From assembly GCF_023015765.1 (NCBI RefSeq), contig NZ_JALKAL010000009.1, forward strand, positions 81,482-145,481: DNA of 64,000 nt. Reading direction: 5' to 3'. Below, in pieces: positions 50,343-59,867 of the stretch; the stretch's first letter is position 1, and every line of letters begins with the position of its first letter. The DNA is from Ornithinimicrobium sp. F0845. GTDB lineage: Bacteria; Actinomycetota; Actinomycetes; Actinomycetales; Dermatophilaceae. The translations under genes were made by a program, and so were the position numbers. The notes under the pieces are model-generated. The model was not told the origin of the DNA and searched no databases. It was given only the letters and a program-made list of their open reading frames with translations.

Positions 50343-51680
50343 TCAGCAGTCCTCGATGAGCCGCTGCAGCACCCGGGTGCCGAAGGTGAGGGCGTCAACC
50401 GGGACCCGCTCGTCGATGCCGTGGAACATGCCGACGAAGTCCAGGTCGGGCGGCAGCATCAGCGGGGCGAAGCCGTAGCCCTCGATGCCCAGGCGGGACA
50501 GGTGCTTGTTGTCGGTGCCACCGGAGAGGCAGTAGGGCAGGACGTGGGCGCCCGGGTCCTCCTTGAGCAGGGCACGCTTCATCGACTCGACCAGCTCACC
50601 GCTGGTGGAGGACTCCAGCGCGACGTCCTTGTGGACGATCTCGACCTCGACGTGCTCGCCGGCGAGCTCCCGGACGGTGTCCATCAGCTCGTCCTCGTGA
50701 CCGGGCAGGAAGCGGCAGTCCAGGGAGGCCGAGGCGGTCTGCGGGATGACGTTGTGCTTGTAGCCCGAGTCCAGCATCGTGAAGTTGGCCGTGTCGCGCA
50801 GGGTGCCCTCGACGAAGCCGCGGGCGCCGCCGATGCGCGACAGCATCCCCTCGACATCGTCCTCGTCCCACGAGACCCCGGTGATCCCCGAGATGCCGTC
50901 GAAGAGCTCGCGGACCGAGGCGATGTAGGTGCGGGGCCACGGGTGGGCGCTGATCCGGTTGATGGCACAGGCGAGCCGGACCAGGGCGTTGTCCGGGTTG
51001 GGGACCGAGCCGTGCCCGGCCCGCCCGTGGGCGTGCAGCCGCAGCCAGGCGATGCCCTTCTCGGCGGTCTGCAGGAGGTAGGCGCGCTCTGGCGCGCCGG
51101 TGGCCTTGCCGTCCAGGGTGATCGAGAACCCGCCGACCTCGCTGATCGCCTCGGTGCAGCCCTCGAACCACTCCGGGTGCTGCTCGACGACGTGCCCGGC
51201 GCCCTTGACGCCACCGGCCTCCTCGTCGGCGAAGAAGGCCCACACGATGTCACGCGGCGGCTGCTGGCCGGTGCGTGCCAGGTGGCGGAGGTTGGCCAGG
51301 AGCATGGCGTCCATGTCCTTCATGTCGACGGCGCCCCGACCCCAGATGCAGCCGTCCTTCTCGACGGCCGCGAACGGGTCGACCTGCCAGTCCTCGGCGG
51401 CGGCCGGCACGACGTCGGTGTGCCCGTGGAGCACCAGACCCGGACGGCCGGAGTCCCGGCCCGGGGTGCGGACGACGACGCTGGCCCGGCCCGGGTCGGA
51501 CTCCGTCAGTTGCGGGTCGAGGCCCACCTCGGTCAGCAGCCCCATGATGTACTCGGCCGCGGCTCGCTCCCCCGGCCCGGTCCCGTCCCCGTAGTTGCTG
51601 GTGTCGATCCGGATGAGGTCCTTGCAGATCTGGACGACCTCGTCCTGCGGTGAGGGCACGGTGGTGGCGTCGATGGTCAT
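50343..51680 (-). CDS. M20-family metallopeptidase (dipeptidase-like)
   Basis: A 445-residue M20 zinc peptidase. Metal-binding segments are LVLHGHTDVVPA near 83 (first His and Asp), GRGAVDMKDMDA near 115 (bridging Asp), FADEEAGG near 150 (catalytic and metal Glu) and GGTDNKHL near 405. A dimerisation domain lies in the middle. It hydrolyses dipeptides or removes acyl groups from amino acids in the cytoplasm. The ATG at 51680 follows TAGCCT by six bases. It lies 30 bases downstream of nadC on the same strand but with its own promoter signal. Confidence 0.9.
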   Translation of the reverse strand: MTIDATTVPSPQDEVVQICKDLIRIDTSNYGDGTGPGERAAAEYIMGLLTEVGLDPQLTESDPGRASVVVRTPGRDSGRPGLVLHGHTDVVPAAAEDWQVDPFAAVEKDGCIWGRGAVDMKDMDAMLLANLRHLARTGQQPPRDIVWAFFADEEAGGVKGAGHVVEQHPEWFEGCTEAISEVGGFSITLDGKATGAPERAYLLQTAEKGIAWLRLHAHGRAGHGSVPNPDNALVRLACAINRISAHPWPRTYIASVRELFDGISGITGVSWDEDDVEGMLSRIGGARGFVEGTLRDTANFTMLDSGYKHNVIPQTASASLDCRFLPGHEDELMDTVRELAGEHVEVEIVHKDVALESSTSGELVESMKRALLKEDPGAHVLPYCLSGGTDNKHLSRLGIEGYGFAPLMLPPDLDFVGMFHGIDERVPVDALTFGTRVLQRLIEDC

Positions 51681-51709
51681 CCCCCGAGGCTATCCCGCCC
51701 CCCGGGGTC

Positions 51710-52606
51710 TCAGTGGTCCAGGCCGAGGTCCAGCACGGGTGCGCTGTGCGTGATCCAGCCCGCCGACAGCAGGTCCACGCCGGTCTCGGCCAGGGCGGGA
51801 GCCGTCTCGGCCGTGATGCGGCCGGACGCCTCGGTCACCATGCGGCCGGCCACGAGGCGGACCGCCTCAGCGGTTGTCTCGGGCGACATATTGTCCAGCA
51901 GCACGGCGTCCACCGGGTGCTCCAACAGCTCCTCGAGCTGGTCCAGGCTGTCCACCTCGACCTCGACCGCCACCAGGTGCGGAAGGCTCGCGCGCACCCG
52001 GCGGACCGCCTCGGTGACCGAGCCGGCAACCGCGATGTGGTTGTCCTTGACGAGGACCGCGTCGTCCAGCCCGAACCGGTGGTTGATGCCACCACCGGCG
52101 CGGACGGCATACTTCTCGACGGTCCGCAGCCCCGGGGTGGTCTTGCGGGTGCAGCAGACCCGCGCCTGGGTGTGGGCGATCGCGGTGGCGATGGTCGCGG
52201 TCGCGGTCGCGATGCCCGAGAGGTGGCCGAGGAGGTTCAGGGCCACCCGCTCCGCTGACAGCAGGGAGCGGGCGCTGCCCTCGACACGCGCGACGGCCTC
52301 CCCGGGGGCGACCCGGGCGCCGTCGTCGACGAGCGGAGTGAACCGGATCCCGGGGTCGAGCAGGGTGAAGCTCAGGCGGGCGAGGTCGAGGCCGGCAACG
52401 GTCCCCTGGTCCCGCGCCGTGATCCGGAAGGCCGCCGTGTCGTCGGCCGGGATCACCGCCGCGGAGGTCAGGTCGCCGGCCCGGCCCAGGTCCTCCTGCA
52501 GCGCGGCGCGCACGAGGGGCTCGAGCAGCAGGTCGGGCAGCGCCGTCAGTGTCGCGGGAGGCGCGATGGTGGAGGCACGCCGCGTCCTCGTGGTGCTCAG
52601 GCTCAT
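51710..52606 (-). CDS. nadC: Nicotinate-nucleotide pyrophosphorylase (quinolinate phosphoribosyltransferase) NadC
   Basis: A 298-residue enzyme that converts quinolinate and PRPP to nicotinate mononucleotide in de novo NAD synthesis. Seen are EDLGRAGDLTSAAVIPA near 38, LNLLGHLSGIATAT near 123, RKTTPGLRTVEKYAVRAGGGINHRFGLDDAVLVKDNHI near 153-190 (quinolinate-binding Arg and Lys) and VEVEVDSLDQLEE near 210. The ATG overlaps the nadB stop codon (ATGA), completing the coupled operon nadA-nadB-nadC. Confidence 0.96.
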   Translation of the reverse strand: MSLSTTRTRRASTIAPPATLTALPDLLLEPLVRAALQEDLGRAGDLTSAAVIPADDTAAFRITARDQGTVAGLDLARLSFTLLDPGIRFTPLVDDGARVAPGEAVARVEGSARSLLSAERVALNLLGHLSGIATATATIATAIAHTQARVCCTRKTTPGLRTVEKYAVRAGGGINHRFGLDDAVLVKDNHIAVAGSVTEAVRRVRASLPHLVAVEVEVDSLDQLEELLEHPVDAVLLDNMSPETTAEAVRLVAGRMVTEASGRITAETAPALAETGVDLLSAGWITHSAPVLDLGLDH

Positions 52607-54255
52607 GCGCCAGCTCCGATCAGAGAGGTTTCGGACAGGGAGGACTCGGGCGGGCAGGATTCGGGTGGCAACGCTGTGGAGCGGGCGTCACCACCGGCGA
52701 GGGCGGACCACAGCGTCGTCGCAGTATGCCGTGGGGCCGTGTCCTGCGGCGGGTGATCGGTGCGCAGGTGGCCGCCTCTGCTCTCGCACCGCTGGAGCGC
52801 GCTCTGGGTGACCAGGAACGCCACGAGCGCCGCGTCGTCGGCTCCGTCGGGATCCTGCGCCACGACGTCATGCAGCAGCCCAGTGAGCCGCGCCAGGTCG
52901 GTGCCGGAGCGGATCAGTCCGACCGCGTCGGACATCCGGGCCCGGAGGGCGGGCAGGTCCGGCGCGTCGGCCGGGTGTGCGGCGGCAGGTCCGCCCCGTG
53001 GCGCACGGGAGAGCCCGCCCGGCACACGGCTGAGCCGGGGCGCCGGGTCCCTCATGGCCCGGGGTCGTTGACCCAGGTCCTCCGCGACGAGACCACCGAA
53101 GACGACTGCCTCAAGCAGGGAGTTGCTGGCCAGCCGGTTGGCACCGTGCAGACCTGTGCTCGACACCTCGCCGACGGCCCACAGGCCGGGCACGGTCGTC
53201 CGGCCGCGGGGGTCGACCACGACGCCGCCGCAGTGGTAGTGGGCAGCGGGCCGCACCGGGATCAGCCCGCTCGCAGGGTCGATCCCGGCTCGGTGACAGG
53301 CCGCGGCCACGGCGGGGAACCGCTCGCCGAAGCGGGCACCGATCGCCCGGCGGGCGTCGAGGTAGGCCTGACCGTGCCGCGAGGCCTGCCACACCGCCCT
53401 GGACACGACGTCGCGTGCCCCGAGCGGATCGTCGGTGAGCGGGCGTCCGGCAGCGTCGACCAAGAGGGCACCCGCCCCCCGGACGGCCTCGCTGACCAGC
53501 GGCATCGGATCGAGCCCAACGTCGAGGGCGGTCGGATGGAACTGCACCATCTCCAGGTCGCGCAGCTCGGCGCCCGCGCGGGCGGCCATGGCCAACCCCT
53601 GCCCGCGCGACCCGAGGGGGTTGGTCGTGTGCTGCCAGAGTGCTCCGACGCCGCCTGTGGCGAGCACGACCGCGTCGGTCTCGAAGCACACCGGCCGGCC
53701 GTCGACGCGGACGTCGACGCCCACGACCTGCTCATCCTCGACGCGCAGCCGCCCGGCCCGGGCACGCTCGACGACGTGGACCGCGGGATGGGACCGGACC
53801 GCGGCGACGACGGCGCGCATCACCTCGGCGCCGGTGCCGTCACCCCGGGCGTGGACGATGCGGTGCCGTGCGTGGGCCCCCTCCAGGCCCAGGCGCAGCG
53901 TCCCGTCCGGGTGCCGGTCGAACCGCACGCCCAGCGCCGTCAGCCCGTCGATGGCTCCGGGGGCGGCCGCGGTCACCCGGTCCACAGCTTCCGGGTCGCA
54001 CAGGCCGGCGCCCGCCGCGATGGTGTCCGCCGCGTGCCGGCCGGGGTGGTCGTCGGCACCGACGGCGGCAGCGATGCCACCCTGCGCCCACCCGCTGGCG
54101 GTCCCGGCGCCGAGCGGCCCGGCACAGAGCACGGTGACGGGCAGCCCCAGCTCTGCGCACCGCAGCGCGGTGACCAAGCCGGCCAGGCCACCGCCGACGA
54201 TGACGGGAGTGGTGGGCATGACGGGAGTGGTCGTCACAGCGGGAGTGGTCGTCAT
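52603..54255 (-). CDS. nadB: L-aspartate oxidase NadB
   Basis: A 550-residue FAD enzyme that oxidises L-aspartate to iminoaspartate, the first de novo NAD step. The N-terminal [14 protein letters not shown] (near 18) is the FAD dinucleotide fold, and the sequence then runs through [16 protein letters not shown] near 200, LVQ-type MVQFHPTAL near 240 and [21 protein letters not shown] near 385. The first 18 residues come from three tandem 18-bp units, each opening with a start codon (ATG, GTG, ATG). The ATG at 54255 overlaps the nadA stop and is taken as the start, but either later codon is possible. Confidence 0.95.
   Translation of the reverse strand: MTTTPAVTTTPVMPTTPVIVGGGLAGLVTALRCAELGLPVTVLCAGPLGAGTASGWAQGGIAAAVGADDHPGRHAADTIAAGAGLCDPEAVDRVTAAAPGAIDGLTALGVRFDRHPDGTLRLGLEGAHARHRIVHARGDGTGAEVMRAVVAAVRSHPAVHVVERARAGRLRVEDEQVVGVDVRVDGRPVCFETDAVVLATGGVGALWQHTTNPLGSRGQGLAMAARAGAELRDLEMVQFHPTALDVGLDPMPLVSEAVRGAGALLVDAAGRPLTDDPLGARDVVSRAVWQASRHGQAYLDARRAIGARFGERFPAVAAACHRAGIDPASGLIPVRPAAHYHCGGVVVDPRGRTTVPGLWAVGEVSSTGLHGANRLASNSLLEAVVFGGLVAEDLGQRPRAMRDPAPRLSRVPGGLSRAPRGGPAAAHPADAPDLPALRARMSDAVGLIRSGTDLARLTGLLHDVVAQDPDGADDAALVAFLVTQSALQRCESRGGHLRTDHPPQDTAPRHTATTLWSALAGGDARSTALPPESCPPESSLSETSLIGAGA
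54202..54255 (-). repeat. Three 18-bp tandem repeats at the nadB start
   Basis: Units at 54238-54255, 54220-54237 and 54202-54219 each begin with a start codon and share the core encoding Thr-Thr-Pro. Their frame is the nadB frame, so all three starts would give functional NadB. Confidence 0.75.
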
Positions 54256-55244
54256 ACTGCGAGCATCCGCTCCACAGCGGCCCGGGCGCGGTCCGCGACG
54301 GTCGGGTCGATCGTCACCTCGTGGGTCATCGTCTCCAGGCTGCGGCGGATCTTGGCCAGGGAGTTGCGCTTCATGTGCGGGCACAGGTTGCACGGTCGGA
54401 CGAACTCCACCTCCGGGTGCTGGGCCGCGATGTTGTCGCTCATCGAGCACTCCGTGATGAGAGCGACCTGACGGGGCCGCCGGGTGACCACGAAGTCCAG
54501 CATCTGCGCCGTGGAGCCGGACAGGTCGGACTCCGCCACCACGTCCGGAGGGCACTCGGGGTGCGCGAGGACCACGGCACCGGGGTGGTCGGCGCGCACG
54601 CTGCGGATGTCCTCGGCGGTGAAGCGCTCGTGCACCTCGCAGCGCCCGGGCCAGGTGATGACCTCGACGCCGGTCTGGGCCGCGATGTTCCGCGCCAGGA
54701 ACTCGTCGGGGATCATGATGACGCGGTCGACGCCCAGCGACTCGATGACCTTCACGGCGTTGCCGGAGGTGCAGCAGATGTCGCTCTCGGCCTTGACGTC
54801 GGCGGAGGTGTTGACGTAGGTGACCACCGGCACGCCGGGGTTGGCGGCGCGCAGGGACCGGACGTCCGCCGCGGTGATCGACTCGGCCAGGGAGCAGCCG
54901 GCGAGCGGGTCCGGGATGAGGACCGTCTTGGCCGGGTTGAGCAGCTTGGCGGTCTCCGCCATGAAGTGCACACCGGCCAGCACGATGACGTCGGCCTCCA
55001 CGTTCTGCGCCTCGCGCGCCAGGGCCAGGGAGTCCCCCACGATGTCGGACACGCAGTGGAAGATCTCCGGCGTCTGGTAGTTGTGCGCCAGGACGACGGC
55101 GTTGCGCTCCTGCTTGAGTCGCACGATGGCCTCGGCGTTGTCGGCGAAGAACGGCCACTCGACCTCGGGGATGACGTGGCGGACCCGGTCGTAGAGGTGC
55201 GCGGTGCGCTCCACCGCCGGGCTGTGCGGCGTGAGTGTGGTCAT
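54252..55244 (-). CDS. nadA: Quinolinate synthase NadA
   Basis: A 330-residue 4Fe-4S enzyme that condenses iminoaspartate with dihydroxyacetone phosphate to quinolinate. Conserved elements are [11 protein letters not shown] near 65, [14 protein letters not shown] near 100, the cluster cysteines in [13 protein letters not shown] near 150, PECPPDVV near 230 and [10 protein letters not shown] near 285, and [11 protein letters not shown] near 135. The ATG at 55244 has GGAGG about seven bases upstream; the in-frame ATG at 55283 lacks a ribosome site and would add non-family residues. It heads the nad operon and has a palindrome-rich promoter. Confidence 0.95.
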   Translation of the reverse strand: MTTLTPHSPAVERTAHLYDRVRHVIPEVEWPFFADNAEAIVRLKQERNAVVLAHNYQTPEIFHCVSDIVGDSLALAREAQNVEADVIVLAGVHFMAETAKLLNPAKTVLIPDPLAGCSLAESITAADVRSLRAANPGVPVVTYVNTSADVKAESDICCTSGNAVKVIESLGVDRVIMIPDEFLARNIAAQTGVEVITWPGRCEVHERFTAEDIRSVRADHPGAVVLAHPECPPDVVAESDLSGSTAQMLDFVVTRRPRQVALITECSMSDNIAAQHPEVEFVRPCNLCPHMKRNSLAKIRRSLETMTHEVTIDPTVADRARAAVERMLAV

Positions 55245-55260
55245 GGTCGCCTCCGTCTCG

Positions 55261-55330
55261 ATCCTTATGCTTGTGTTGAGCATAGATACGGTCCGAAGGA
55301 TATATCTCTATCCTGAGCATAACCAAATGT
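55261..55330 (-). promoter_or_regulatory. nadABC promoter region with inverted repeats, candidate NrtR operators
   Basis: TATGCT-7-AGCATA (55266-55284) overlaps the likely -10 box of the nad operon. AGGATA-6-TATCCT (55297-55314) lies just upstream. GAGCATA occurs twice, 37 bases apart. The region is much richer in A and T than its surroundings. Because an NrtR-like regulator gene is adjacent, these are the likely binding sites; the exact recognition sequence is not known to me for this lineage. Confidence 0.6.
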
Positions 55331-55421
55331 GCAGGTGAGAGGGTCGGCTAAGGCCGTTGGGGTCACTCAGGCCGGTCGCTCGAGCCGGTCCCCGGGCCGG
55401 GCCGGCACGTGGGCCGCACGG

Positions 55422-56372
55422 TCAGCGGGTGCGCGGCAGCTTGGTGCCGGCGACCTGACGCTCGTCCAGCACCGCGCGACGGAAGCGGTACATCCGGGCG
55501 GGACGTCCACCGGTCTCGCCGTGCGTCTCGCCTGTGGGCTCCACGAGCTCCTGCTGGGTCACCAGGCGCCGGAAGTTCTGCTTGTGCAGAGCCTGCCCCG
55601 CCAGCGCCTCCACGGTCGCCTGCAGCTGTCCCAGCGTGAACGACTCGGGCATGAGCTCGAAGACGACCGGGTGGTACTGGATCTTCGCCCGGAGGCGTGC
55701 CAGCCCCGTCGAGAGGATGCGGCGGTGGTCCCCGGCCATCGCCTCCCCCGGCACCACGAGGTCCGCGCTGGCCATCGGAGACTCGGGGATGAGGCCGGCC
55801 TCGTACAGCAGCTCGTAGCGCTGGAGCACGAGCTCCGGCGACCAGGCTCGCTCGCCCAGGCCGAAGCAGACGTCTGCGCGCAGGCGCCGCGCCTCGCGCT
55901 CAGCGGTGCCGTCACCCTGCCCCACCCATGCACCGAGCCGGGGCTCGATGGCCTCACGGACCAGGCCCTCCCCCGGGCGGTCGTGACGCTGGTCCTCCCA
56001 GGGGAAGAAGGAGTACCAGTCCCGCCACGCTTTGCCCGGCCGGTCACCGACAGCGTTGGTCAACCCCAGGTACGAGATCGACACCACGCGACCGCCGGTC
56101 GTGGCACGGGCGGGGTCGGCGAAGGTGTAGAGCTGCTCCACATAGCCAAGCCGGTGCCCCGTCTGGTGCTCGACCCAGGCATGGAGCCCGGCCTGCATCG
56201 AGTGATGCTCGGTGCGGAGCGGTCCGAACGGCAGGTGCCGTCCCTCGTCCGCCGTCAGCACGACGGGTCGACCCGCCGCGACCGCTGTCACGACCGCCAC
56301 GAGCTCGGCCCCGACACGTTCGACAGTCACGCGCCCATCATGCCCGATTTGACCAAACGTGCAGTTCTGCAT
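55422..56372 (-). CDS. nrtR: NrtR-like Nudix/winged-helix regulator of NAD synthesis
   Basis: A protein of up to 316 residues. The first 150 residues have Nudix-like features (LPFGPLRTEHHSMQAGLHAWVEHQTGHRLGYVEQLYTFADPAR) but lack a standard catalytic Nudix box, and the C-terminal 100 residues are a winged helix (RAKIQYHPVVFELMPESFTLGQLQATVEALAGQALHKQNFRRLVTQQELVEPTGE). That is the NrtR architecture, in which the Nudix-like part senses ADP-ribose or related NAD breakdown products. The GTG at 56330 may be the true start. It lies directly upstream of nadABC on the same strand, which strongly supports a role in NAD control. Confidence 0.85.
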   Translation of the reverse strand: MQNCTFGQIGHDGRVTVERVGAELVAVVTAVAAGRPVVLTADEGRHLPFGPLRTEHHSMQAGLHAWVEHQTGHRLGYVEQLYTFADPARATTGGRVVSISYLGLTNAVGDRPGKAWRDWYSFFPWEDQRHDRPGEGLVREAIEPRLGAWVGQGDGTAEREARRLRADVCFGLGERAWSPELVLQRYELLYEAGLIPESPMASADLVVPGEAMAGDHRRILSTGLARLRAKIQYHPVVFELMPESFTLGQLQATVEALAGQALHKQNFRRLVTQQELVEPTGETHGETGGRPARMYRFRRAVLDERQVAGTKLPRTR

Positions 56373-56383
56373 ATTATGCAGTT
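56367..56383. promoter_or_regulatory. CTGCATATTATGCAG palindrome over the tetR/MFS -10 box
   Basis: A 15-bp perfect palindrome spans the TATTAT -10 hexamer that ends six bases before the GTG of the TetR gene, so repressor binding would block RNA polymerase directly. TGCA is repeated on both sides with three-base spacing. It also overlaps the nrtR upstream region. Confidence 0.6.
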
Positions 56384-56983
56384 GTGCAAACTTCCGTCTC
56401 CCTCCGCGAGCGCAAGCGCACCGACACCTTCCGATCGATCCACGAGGCCGCGGCAGAGCTGGTCCTGGACCGGGGACTGATCACTGTCACCGTCGACGAG
56501 ATCGTCGAGCGTGCCGGCGTGTCCCAGCGCACCTTCTTCAACTACTTCCCCACCAAGGAAGACGCTGTCGTCGGGTTGCGCACCCCGGAGCTCACCGAGG
56601 AGATGCTGGAGTCCTTCCGCACCCAGGTGGGCACCGACCTGCTGAGCAGTGCGGTCCAGCTGCTCGCCGCAGTGATCCGGACCGCGCTGGTCCCCGGGGA
56701 CGATCCCCTGCGGCGCAAGCAGCTCACCACCGACTATCCAGAGTTGCGCAAGCGATTCATGCTCCGCATCTCAGACGCCGAGCGGCTCGCGCTCCAGGTC
56801 ATCGAGGACCAGCCCGAGTCGCTCCCCAACAGCCCCGAGTCGGCCCGGGTGCTCATCGCCCTGGCCGGCGCGGTCATCCGCTTCAGCTACCAGTCGCAGC
56901 CCGGGTCAGTCACCGCAGACGACCAGTCGACCCTGATCCAGGGCATCGAAACCTTCCGAGAGGTCCTACGTAACACGCTATGA
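56384..56983 (+). CDS. TetR-family repressor of the adjacent MFS exporter
   Basis: A 199-residue TetR regulator. The helix-turn-helix is in RKRTDTFRSIHEAAAELVLDRGLITVTVDEIVERAGVSQRTFFNYFPTKEDAV, a standard signature. The ligand domain is all alpha. The GTG at 56384 follows TATTAT by six bases (leaderless); the longer open frame upstream reads through nrtR in another phase and is not used. Its stop overlaps the start of the MFS gene by ATGA, so regulator and pump are co-translated, and the palindrome at its promoter is the likely operator. Confidence 0.88.
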   Translation: MQTSVSLRERKRTDTFRSIHEAAAELVLDRGLITVTVDEIVERAGVSQRTFFNYFPTKEDAVVGLRTPELTEEMLESFRTQVGTDLLSSAVQLLAAVIRTALVPGDDPLRRKQLTTDYPELRKRFMLRISDAERLALQVIEDQPESLPNSPESARVLIALAGAVIRFSYQSQPGSVTADDQSTLIQGIETFREVLRNTL

Positions 56984-58566
56984 CGAACACTGAAACTCCC
57001 GCCACGCTGCACCGGGGTCACGAGAAGCGCGACATCCAGCTGCTATTCGCCGGCCTGATGGTCACCATGCTGCTAGCCTCGCTCAACCAGACCGTGCTGT
57101 CCACGGCGCTGCCCACCATCGTGGGCGAGCTGCACGGCGTGGACCAGATGCTCTGGGTGATCACCGGCTTCATCCTCGCCTCGACGATCATGATGCCGAT
57201 CTACGGCAAGGTCAGCGACATGCTCGGCCGCAAGCCGCTGCTGCTGTTCGCCATCACCGTCTTCGTGGCGGGGTCCGTGATGGGCGCCCTGGCCGGTGAC
57301 ATGAACGCGTTGATCGTGGCCCGCGTCGTCCAGGGCATCGGCGGTGGTGGCCTGATGATCCTGAGCCAGGCCGCCATCGCCGACGTCATCCCGGCCCGCG
57401 AGCGCGGCAAGTACATGGGGATCATGGGCGGCGTCTTCGCCTTCTCCTCCGTCGCCGGCCCGCTGCTCGGCGGCTGGTTCACCGAGGGCCCCGGCTGGAG
57501 GTGGGTCTTCTGGATCGCCGTGCCCCTCGGCATACTGGCGGCCCTGGCGACCATCTTCTTCCTGCCCACCCGTCTGCGGAGCCAGGAGAAGCGGCCCCGG
57601 ATGGACTACCTCGGCATGATGCTGATGGCCATCGCCACGGCCTCGCTGGTGCTCGTCGGCACCTGGGGCGGGAGCGAGTACGCGTGGACCTCCCCGATGA
57701 TCCTGGGCCTGGGCGGCACCGCCCTCGTCGCGAGCATCCTGTTCGTGCTCGCCGAGTCCCGCGCCGAGGCCCCGATCATCCCGCTCTACCTCTTCCAGGA
57801 CCGCAACTTCAACCTGACCACCATCGCGGCGCTCTTCACCGGGGTGGCGATGTTCGGGGCCATCAGCTACCTGCCGACCTACCTGCAGATGTCCACCGGA
57901 CTCTCCGCCACGATCGTGGGGCTGCTCATGGTGCCGATGATGGGGTCGATGCTGGTCAGCTCCACCGTGTCGGGCCAGCTGGTCACCCGCACGGGCCGCT
58001 ACAAGCGCTACCCGATCATGGGCTCGAGCCTGCTGGCCCTCGCCCTGGTCCTGCTGTCCACCCTGGAGTGGGACTCCCCCACCTGGCTGGTCTGCGCCTA
58101 CATGGCGATCATGGGCACCGGCCTCGGCATGAGTATGCAGATCCTCACCCTGATCGTCCAGAACTCCTTCCCGGTGCGTGAGGTGGGCACGGCCACGGCC
58201 TCGACCAACTACTTCCGCCAGGTCGGCGCGACGCTGGGCACCGCGGTCGTCGGCAGCATCTTCACCAGCCGCCTGGTGCAGCTGGTGGCCGACAAGGTGC
58301 CCACCGGGACCGGGCCGCAGGACGGTGCGCACTCCCTGACGCCGGAGCTGGTCAACCAGATGCCGGATGCCCTGCGGGAGACCATCATCCAGTCCTACAA
58401 CGAGGCCCTCATCCCGATCTTCCTCTACATGACCCCGCTGGCGATCTGCGCGGCGATCGTGCTGGCGTTCGTCAAGGAGAAGGACCTCTCCACCTCCGTC
58501 GAGGACGACATCCCCGCCGAGTCGCTGGCCGAGGGGCAGCTGGCGGTGGGCGCGGCCGCGCGCTGA
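56980..58566 (+). CDS. DHA2-type (EmrB/QacA-like) multidrug efflux MFS transporter
   Basis: A 528-residue MFS protein with 14 predicted membrane helices. The motifs are LNQTVLSTALPTIVGELH near 33-50, the A-type loop GKVSDMLGRKPLLL near 73, GIGGGGLMILSQAAIADVIPARERG near 120 (motif B/C antiporter region), and the second-half loop. It probably exports a cationic or hydrophobic compound in exchange for protons. It is coupled to the upstream TetR gene. A cytochrome P450 gene follows 52 bases later but may have its own start signals. Confidence 0.92.
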   Translation: MTNTETPATLHRGHEKRDIQLLFAGLMVTMLLASLNQTVLSTALPTIVGELHGVDQMLWVITGFILASTIMMPIYGKVSDMLGRKPLLLFAITVFVAGSVMGALAGDMNALIVARVVQGIGGGGLMILSQAAIADVIPARERGKYMGIMGGVFAFSSVAGPLLGGWFTEGPGWRWVFWIAVPLGILAALATIFFLPTRLRSQEKRPRMDYLGMMLMAIATASLVLVGTWGGSEYAWTSPMILGLGGTALVASILFVLAESRAEAPIIPLYLFQDRNFNLTTIAALFTGVAMFGAISYLPTYLQMSTGLSATIVGLLMVPMMGSMLVSSTVSGQLVTRTGRYKRYPIMGSSLLALALVLLSTLEWDSPTWLVCAYMAIMGTGLGMSMQILTLIVQNSFPVREVGTATASTNYFRQVGATLGTAVVGSIFTSRLVQLVADKVPTGTGPQDGAHSLTPELVNQMPDALRETIIQSYNEALIPIFLYMTPLAICAAIVLAFVKEKDLSTSVEDDIPAESLAEGQLAVGAAAR

Positions 58567-58618
58567 CCCGGCGGACCCTGGCTCGCGGGCCGGTGTCGAG
58601 CCTGGGATCGTGGGGCCT

Positions 58619-59812
58619 GTGAGTGAAGCGCACCCGAGCCCCGAAGCCACCGCTCTCCCACCCCACGCCGGACTGGAGACGACTCCGGGAGAGTGCCCGG
58701 TCGTCATACTGGATGACGGCACCTGGGCCGTGCGGGGCCACGCCGACGTGCTGCACGTGGCGACGACGCCCGAGGTCTATTCCAGCGCGGCCCGGCGGCA
58801 CCTGCACGTGCCTAACGGGATGGACGGGGAGGAGCACCGGCGCTTCCGGGACGTGGTGGACCGCCACCTGGACGACACCCGGATCCTGCCGCTGGCCTCG
58901 ATGATCACCCAGGTCTGCGACCAGGCGGTGGCCGACCTGCTCGAGCCGGGGACCGTCGTCGAGGTGCTGCACGACTACGGTCGGCAGGTCGCGGTGCGGG
59001 TGCAGTGCCGGTGGCTCGGCTGGCCGGAGTCCCTGGAGGGCGAGCTGCTGGACTGGATCGAGGCCAACTTCGCCGCCACCCGCTCCGGGGAGGCCGCGCG
59101 CAACGCCGAGGTCGCCGCGTGGTTCGACCGCATCGTCACCGACCTGGTCGACGACCGGCGCCGGCGCCTGGCAGCCGGTGAGGACCTGCCGGAGGACCCG
59201 ACGACGGGGCTGCTGCACGACACGGTGGCCGACACCGCTGCGCCCGGCGGCCAGCGGCCCCTCACAGACCCCGAGCTGGTCTCGATCCTGCGCAACTGGA
59301 CCGCGGGCGACCTGGGCTCCATCGCCGCGTGCATCGGCGTCGTGGTCCACCACGTGGCCACCCACCTCGAGGAGCAGGCCCGACTGCGAACCCTGTCCGG
59401 TGACGAGGAGCACCACACCGAGGAGCTCGACGCGGCGGTGGACGAGATGCTCCGACTCAACGACCCCTTCCCGTTCAACAAGCGCCGCACGCTGCAGGAT
59501 GCCGAGCTCGCCGGCTACCGGGTGCCGGCGGGCACCGCCGTGGTCGTGAACTGGACCGCGGCCAACCGGGACGAGCGGGTCTTCCCCGAGCCTGACGCCT
59601 ACCGACCGGCGGAGCACCGGGCCGACAACATCGTGTATGGCGCAGGGCCGCACATCTGCCCAGGCCGGGTGCTGTCCACCCTCCAGATCCGCGGGGCGCT
59701 CGCGGCGCTGCTGCGTGCGACGACCTCCGTCGAGCTCGACCCGGACCGGCCGCCGGAGCGCTATCCGTTCCCGTCGCGGGGCTTCGACACCGTGCCGGTG
59801 GTCCTGCGCTAG
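58619..59812 (+). CDS. Cytochrome P450
   Basis: A 397-residue P450. The haem-binding loop is YGAGPHICPGRVLS near 340-353 with the axial Cys, the I-helix is WTAGDLGSIAACIG near 227, and the ExxR motif is in DEMLRLNDP near 284. The GTG at 58619 is the second of two candidates (the other at 58610) and both give similar N-termini. It probably hydroxylates a hydrophobic substrate, using electrons from a ferredoxin/reductase pair. The family (CYP107/CYP105-like) cannot be resolved from sequence alone here. No dedicated ferredoxin gene is adjacent. Confidence 0.9.
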   Translation: MSEAHPSPEATALPPHAGLETTPGECPVVILDDGTWAVRGHADVLHVATTPEVYSSAARRHLHVPNGMDGEEHRRFRDVVDRHLDDTRILPLASMITQVCDQAVADLLEPGTVVEVLHDYGRQVAVRVQCRWLGWPESLEGELLDWIEANFAATRSGEAARNAEVAAWFDRIVTDLVDDRRRRLAAGEDLPEDPTTGLLHDTVADTAAPGGQRPLTDPELVSILRNWTAGDLGSIAACIGVVVHHVATHLEEQARLRTLSGDEEHHTEELDAAVDEMLRLNDPFPFNKRRTLQDAELAGYRVPAGTAVVVNWTAANRDERVFPEPDAYRPAEHRADNIVYGAGPHICPGRVLSTLQIRGALAALLRATTSVELDPDRPPERYPFPSRGFDTVPVVLR

Positions 59813-59867
59813 CCGGACAGATCGGTCGGCCGGATGTCGGCGGTCACCGCTGGGTCCGCCCGGGAGG

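Noticed and set aside
58610..58618. Alternative GTG start for the P450 three codons earlier
   Set aside because: No promoter or ribosome signal favours it over the GTG at 58619; both remain possible, and the shorter is reported.
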